Positions 61,205 through 64,000 of a stretch of DNA of 64,000 nt are shown here, piece after piece; position 1 is the stretch's first letter, and every line of letters starts with the position of its first letter. The translations under genes and the position numbers were made by a program. This DNA is from Aquilaria yunnanensis (lineage: Eukaryota > Streptophyta > Magnoliopsida > Malvales > Thymelaeaceae), in contig CM077594.1 of the NCBI GenBank assembly GCA_039654915.1, positions 33,329,001 to 33,393,000 of the forward strand. The letters run 5' to 3'. The notes below the pieces were generated by a model, which did not search any database, had not been told where the DNA came from, and saw only the letters and a list, made by a program, of their open reading frames with translations.

Positions 61205-61499
61205 AAAATAAGGTCTGACACCCTGACCCCTCGACCTCGGTGGTACGTCGTCACCCTCGGGAGTGACAGTACTAACCTCGGGAATATGGTGCACTACCAC
61301 CCTTAGTAGGATGACCTAGCTAGCTTCGGGAGAGGTAGACTTACCATCTTCGGCAGGAAAACACCTCTGAAAGGAATCATCCCTGCCAAAGGGACCTGCG
61401 AATAACTGGAGGAACCTTGGCAAGAAGCCCTCCTATCTCGAAAAGGTCTCTTTCACTGAATGGATCTCAAGAGGACGACAAAAATGGTTAAGGAGCCTC

Positions 61500-61600
61500 T
61501 AACATGCCACCCTTGCACGCATTCTGACATGCCACCCTCATACACGTCCTGACACGCCGCCTTCGTACAAGCCCTGACATGCAGACCTCCTACAACCCTG
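61500..61600 (+). repeat. 25-bp tandem repeat in the U3 of element O
   Basis: Four imperfect units each read roughly CTGACATGCCACCCTC-TACA. The first lacks its start, and the array ends at CCCTGACTTCTGCC. LTR P has only unrelated single-copy sequence at this place. Confidence 0.75.
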
Positions 61601-61964
61601 ACTTCTGCCCAGACGGCCTATGGCCAGCTGGGGGTCCTCATTCCTAGAGTTACGGACCGCATTCGACCGTACACATGTCACGATCTAAGCGGGCTGTGTC
61701 AAGCGGACTTCCCCTAAACACCCTCCTATAAATTTTTGGGAAACTCTCACGTAAAAGGGGGGATTCTTCTTCTCTTCACCAGATGCTAACTTGGGCATCG
61801 AAGGCTCCACTCCCAGAAAAACACTCCAGGGACCTCCTAACCCTGTTCTTTGAGTGTTTCAGGCAATTTCTCCCAGGAAGTCTCTTCTTCAGATGCTCCC
61901 CCCTCACTGAAAGTCCCCTCCAGGCTCACCATGTCATACAATGAAGATGCCAACAGGCATCATT

Positions 61965-61983
61965 TGGCACCATCTGTGGGAAC
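61965..61983 (+). promoter_or_regulatory. Primer-binding site of element O
   Basis: TGGCACCATCTGTGGGAAC follows the LTR end with two spacer bases. It has the TGGCGCC-type form common after Tat-clade LTRs, with two likely C/G-to-T/A changes. Confidence 0.75.
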
Positions 61984-63660
61984 TGACTCTCAGGTAGCCG
62001 TCGTTGAGACTCGGCGTTCTAAGGACAAGGGACTCCCGAAGTCCCCGTCCACTCCGGAAGCCCAATTGGCAACCGAACAACCCACCGTAGGGACTTCCTT
62101 GCCTGAGGACGAACGTCCTTTAACCGTTACTGTGAGCTTCCTATGTGATTTTCAACACTCCGTTATGGCTGAAATGACGCAACAAGTAGACCAAAGGTGG
62201 TCACAACAGCCTACGGCACGAAGGGCATCCTCGCCAACACCCCATCGAGAGAAAAGGCCGAAATCTACTTACTGGAGTTTGGGGAGCGGGGACATCCGTG
62301 ATGAATCCTCGACGGAGGATGTGCCTCCCAGAGTCCGACGCACTGGAGAAACGGGGTCAAAAGGGGCTAGGACTTCCCGCCGGTGAAGTTCTTCACCGGA
62401 GGAAAGATCACAATCTCCCCACCGCTGAAGTTACTCCTCGAAAAGGCAGCGTCATTCCCCATTGCTGGTGGCCTCCAGGCAGCGGGAAGAGCCCAGGGCC
62501 ACCATCCTCACGGAAAAAATCCTAGAGAGGCTAGAAAAAGTAGAGAGGCAGATCGCCCGAAAGCCAATATGGTCAAGGTTATCTGAGACCTTCACCGAAA
62601 AAGAGTCATCCTTCATCCGAACAATGGTAGAAGCACCAATGCCAAGTGACTTTCGAGTCCCTCACTTGGAAACCTATGATGGACGTGGTGACCCTCAAGC
62701 CCACCTAACCAAGTACAGATGCAGCATGGTGCTACACGGTACCGATGATGCCACCCTCTGCAAATGCTTTGAGGTCACCCTCTCCGGTCCTGCAACTGCA
62801 TGGTACAACTCCCTCGCCCTTGGAACAATAATGAGTTTCCAAGAGCTGTCCACAGCATTCACACAGCAGTTCATCGACAGAAGGCTGACAGCAAAGATGC
62901 CCATCCAGATGTTTGACATAGCACAGAGGAATGGGGAAACCATTCGCAACTATGTCGAAAGGTTTAACTAAGAGGCCTTGCGTGTGCGAGACTTCCGTCC
63001 TGAAGTACGCATCCTCGCCATGATACAGGGACTTCGGCGAGACTCACAACTCTTTTACGAGTTCTTGAAAAACCCTCCGGACACCCTTCGCGAGTTCTAC
63101 TGAAGAACTGAATAGCACATGATAGCCGAAGAGCTGAGAATGGGAGGATCAAAGCCTAATCATCATCATCCCGAAGATGAAATCCATCAACACCGGTACC
63201 CAGCCGAGGGCGAGGGAAAAACTCTGAAGCGGAAGGGGAAAAGACCCATGTCATTTACTCCCTTAAACACCTCCCGAACAAACATACTGCTGGCCATGGA
63301 AAGGCAAGGAAACCCAATCTAGCGTCTGGAGGCCATGACTTCCAAAAATAAGAAAAACATGAAGAAGTTTTGCCAATTCCATCGGGATCATGGGCATGAC
63401 ACCAAGGATTCCTTCCAGCTGAGGAAGTACATAGAGTCTCTAATAAAGCAGGGCCAACTTCGGCGCAACCTACGGATGCCCTCCCCGAAGGGGAAGAGGG
63501 AAGAGGAAAGGAAAGAAGATGATGAGGAATATTATTCCGATAGGCGCCGGAACCGAAGTCCCAAAAGACATCCGCCACCTCCAACTGGAATAATACAGAC
63601 GATCACCACTGGACTATGTTCAACAGAAAGAAAAGAAAAGCCAGGGAGATCTCAGTGATG
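61984..63660 (+). pseudogene. gag of element O
   Basis: The frame starts in the leader (frame open from 61850, the first part being LTR) with a charged, low-complexity N-terminus up to 62386. It shifts to the 62462-62971 frame: EKILERLEKVERQIARKP, then APMPSDFRVPHLETYDGRGD, FEVTLSGPATAWYNSLALGT and FTQQFIDRRLTAKMPIQMFD, a clear retrotransposon gag capsid domain. A TAA after VERFN (62969) interrupts it. The same frame goes on with VRDFRPEVRILAMIQGLRRD. After more stops the C-terminal part (63335-63658) has CQFHRDHGHDTKDSFQLRKY, typical of Tat-clade gag, followed by a Lys/Glu/Arg-rich tail. Damage is moderate compared with B. Confidence 0.88.
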
Positions 63661-64000
63661 GAATTCGGTAACCCATAAAAAATGCTTGCTCGGAAAAATG
63701 GGTCTACCGTAGTATTCCCTCATGACGACCCACTTCTAATCATGGCAAGGATAAGGAGTTGGGATGTCAAAAGAGTACTCCTCCATGATGGTTCTAACGC
63801 TGACGTCTTATTCTCTCATCTACTACCGAATTTGGGTATCCCAAAAGGCGATCTCAAGCCTGTCAGCTCCCCTACCTTTGGGGTAGGTTCGTCCGAACTC
63901 CCTGTCCTCAGATGGATCGACTTCCCTCTAATGCTAAGGGGAACTTCACCACAAAACAAGGATGAGCTTTTTGCTTCCACAATGACAAGGTTCATCGTCA
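63661..64000 (+). pseudogene. Start of the protease of element O (cut by window end)
   Basis: The frame reads FPHDDPLLIMARIRSWDVKR, then LLHDGSNADVLFSHLLPNLG and LKPVSSPTFGVG, LPLMLRG-type sequence and a final TMTRFIV. The region LLHDGSNADVLF aligns with the V-D-G/T-G-S-S-A-D-I/V-L active-site segment of Tat proteases. The catalytic Asp position appears to be His here and the following Gly is Asp. A stop lies near 63678. The remainder of pol would be beyond 64000. Confidence 0.75.

Larger units (their letters stand above)
59690..61962 (+). mobile_element. 5' LTR of element O, split by solo copia LTR T4
   Basis: It begins TGATAGCCAAAGCGC and ends AACAGGCATCA. Without T4 and its duplicated bases it is 862 bp, the same as LTR P. 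TATAAATT is at 61727-61734. U3 has repeated CCTCGG motifs and a 25-bp tandem repeat at about 61500-61600. Confidence 0.9.
59690..64000 (+). mobile_element. Tat-like gypsy element O (Family 4), continuing past the window
   Basis: The order is 5' LTR, primer site, gag and start of protease, all on the plus strand and close in sequence to element B. It lies inside LTR L. The left TSD candidate is TTAAT (59685-59689) and cannot be checked here. Local GC is visibly higher than in the other families. Confidence 0.88.

Noticed and set aside
62298..62586. Overlapping plus-strand frames beside gag of O
   Set aside because: They are alternate frames around a frameshift in the low-complexity N-terminal part of gag.
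1..64000. CRISPR-like array or satellite from the many repeats
   Set aside because: Repeats are kilobase-long, dispersed, in both orientations and bounded by TSDs; there is no short regular repeat-spacer pattern.
1..64000. tRNA or rRNA genes
   Set aside because: The tRNA-like matches are 12-18 base primer-binding sites next to LTR ends; no cloverleaf or rRNA core was seen.

Overview
This window looks like repeat-filled intergenic DNA from the nuclear genome of a large-genome seed plant. I found no host gene, tRNA, rRNA or CRISPR array. Nearly everything is LTR retrotransposon, inserted inside earlier retrotransposons. The support is direct: repeated LTR termini, 5-bp target-site duplications (TSDs) flanking most insertions, primer-binding sites, and broken gag/pol reading frames of the Ty3/gypsy and Ty1/copia types. 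All coding sequence is interrupted by stops, frameshifts or deletions.

Four main repeat families recur. Family 1 is a Ty3/gypsy chromovirus-like (Tekay-type) element with a ~2.4-2.5 kb LTR, termini TGTTACC...GGTAACA and an iMet-type primer site. It accounts for most of the window: elements A, F and K, solo LTRs E, G, I and M, the truncated LTR S, and the diverged variant LTRs C1 and C2. Family 2 has a ~2.4 kb LTR with termini TGAC...GTCA (copies D1 and D2; relatives Q and R). Family 3 is a Ty1/copia family with a ~1.4 kb LTR, TGTTAGTGTTG...CCCAACA (T1-T4). Family 4 is a Tat-like Ty3/gypsy family with an ~0.86 kb LTR, TGATAGCC...GCATCA, followed by a TTTGGCACC-type primer site (B, P, O).

Layout. 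1-4531: a Family 1 LTR tail, a reversed gag scrap, and variant LTR C1 split by solo copia LTR T1. 4532-15519: a four-deep nest in which D1 holds A, A holds B, and B holds Q. 15520-25702: unidentified repeat sequence and an LTR-like block (R), split by solo LTR E (itself split by D2) and by solo copia LTR T2. 25703-42027: element F, whose 5' LTR holds reversed solo LTR G and whose 3' LTR holds copia element T3 and reversed solo LTR I. 42030-44452: variant LTR C2. 44453-59689: reversed element K, holding solo Tat LTR P in its integrase, LTR S in its gag region and solo LTR M in its 5' LTR. 59690-64000: Tat-like element O, its LTR split by solo copia LTR T4, followed by gag and the start of protease, and running off the window.

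The main unexplained signal is inside the LTRs. Most Family 1 copies keep a GGTAAGG donor-like site about 170-215 nt after the TATA-like box and a pyrimidine-rich TTTCAG/GTCC acceptor-like site close to 508 nt later, with a short leader ORF starting between the TATA and the donor. Family 2 shows an analogous pair. This suggests a leader intron carried within the LTR, which RNA data could test.
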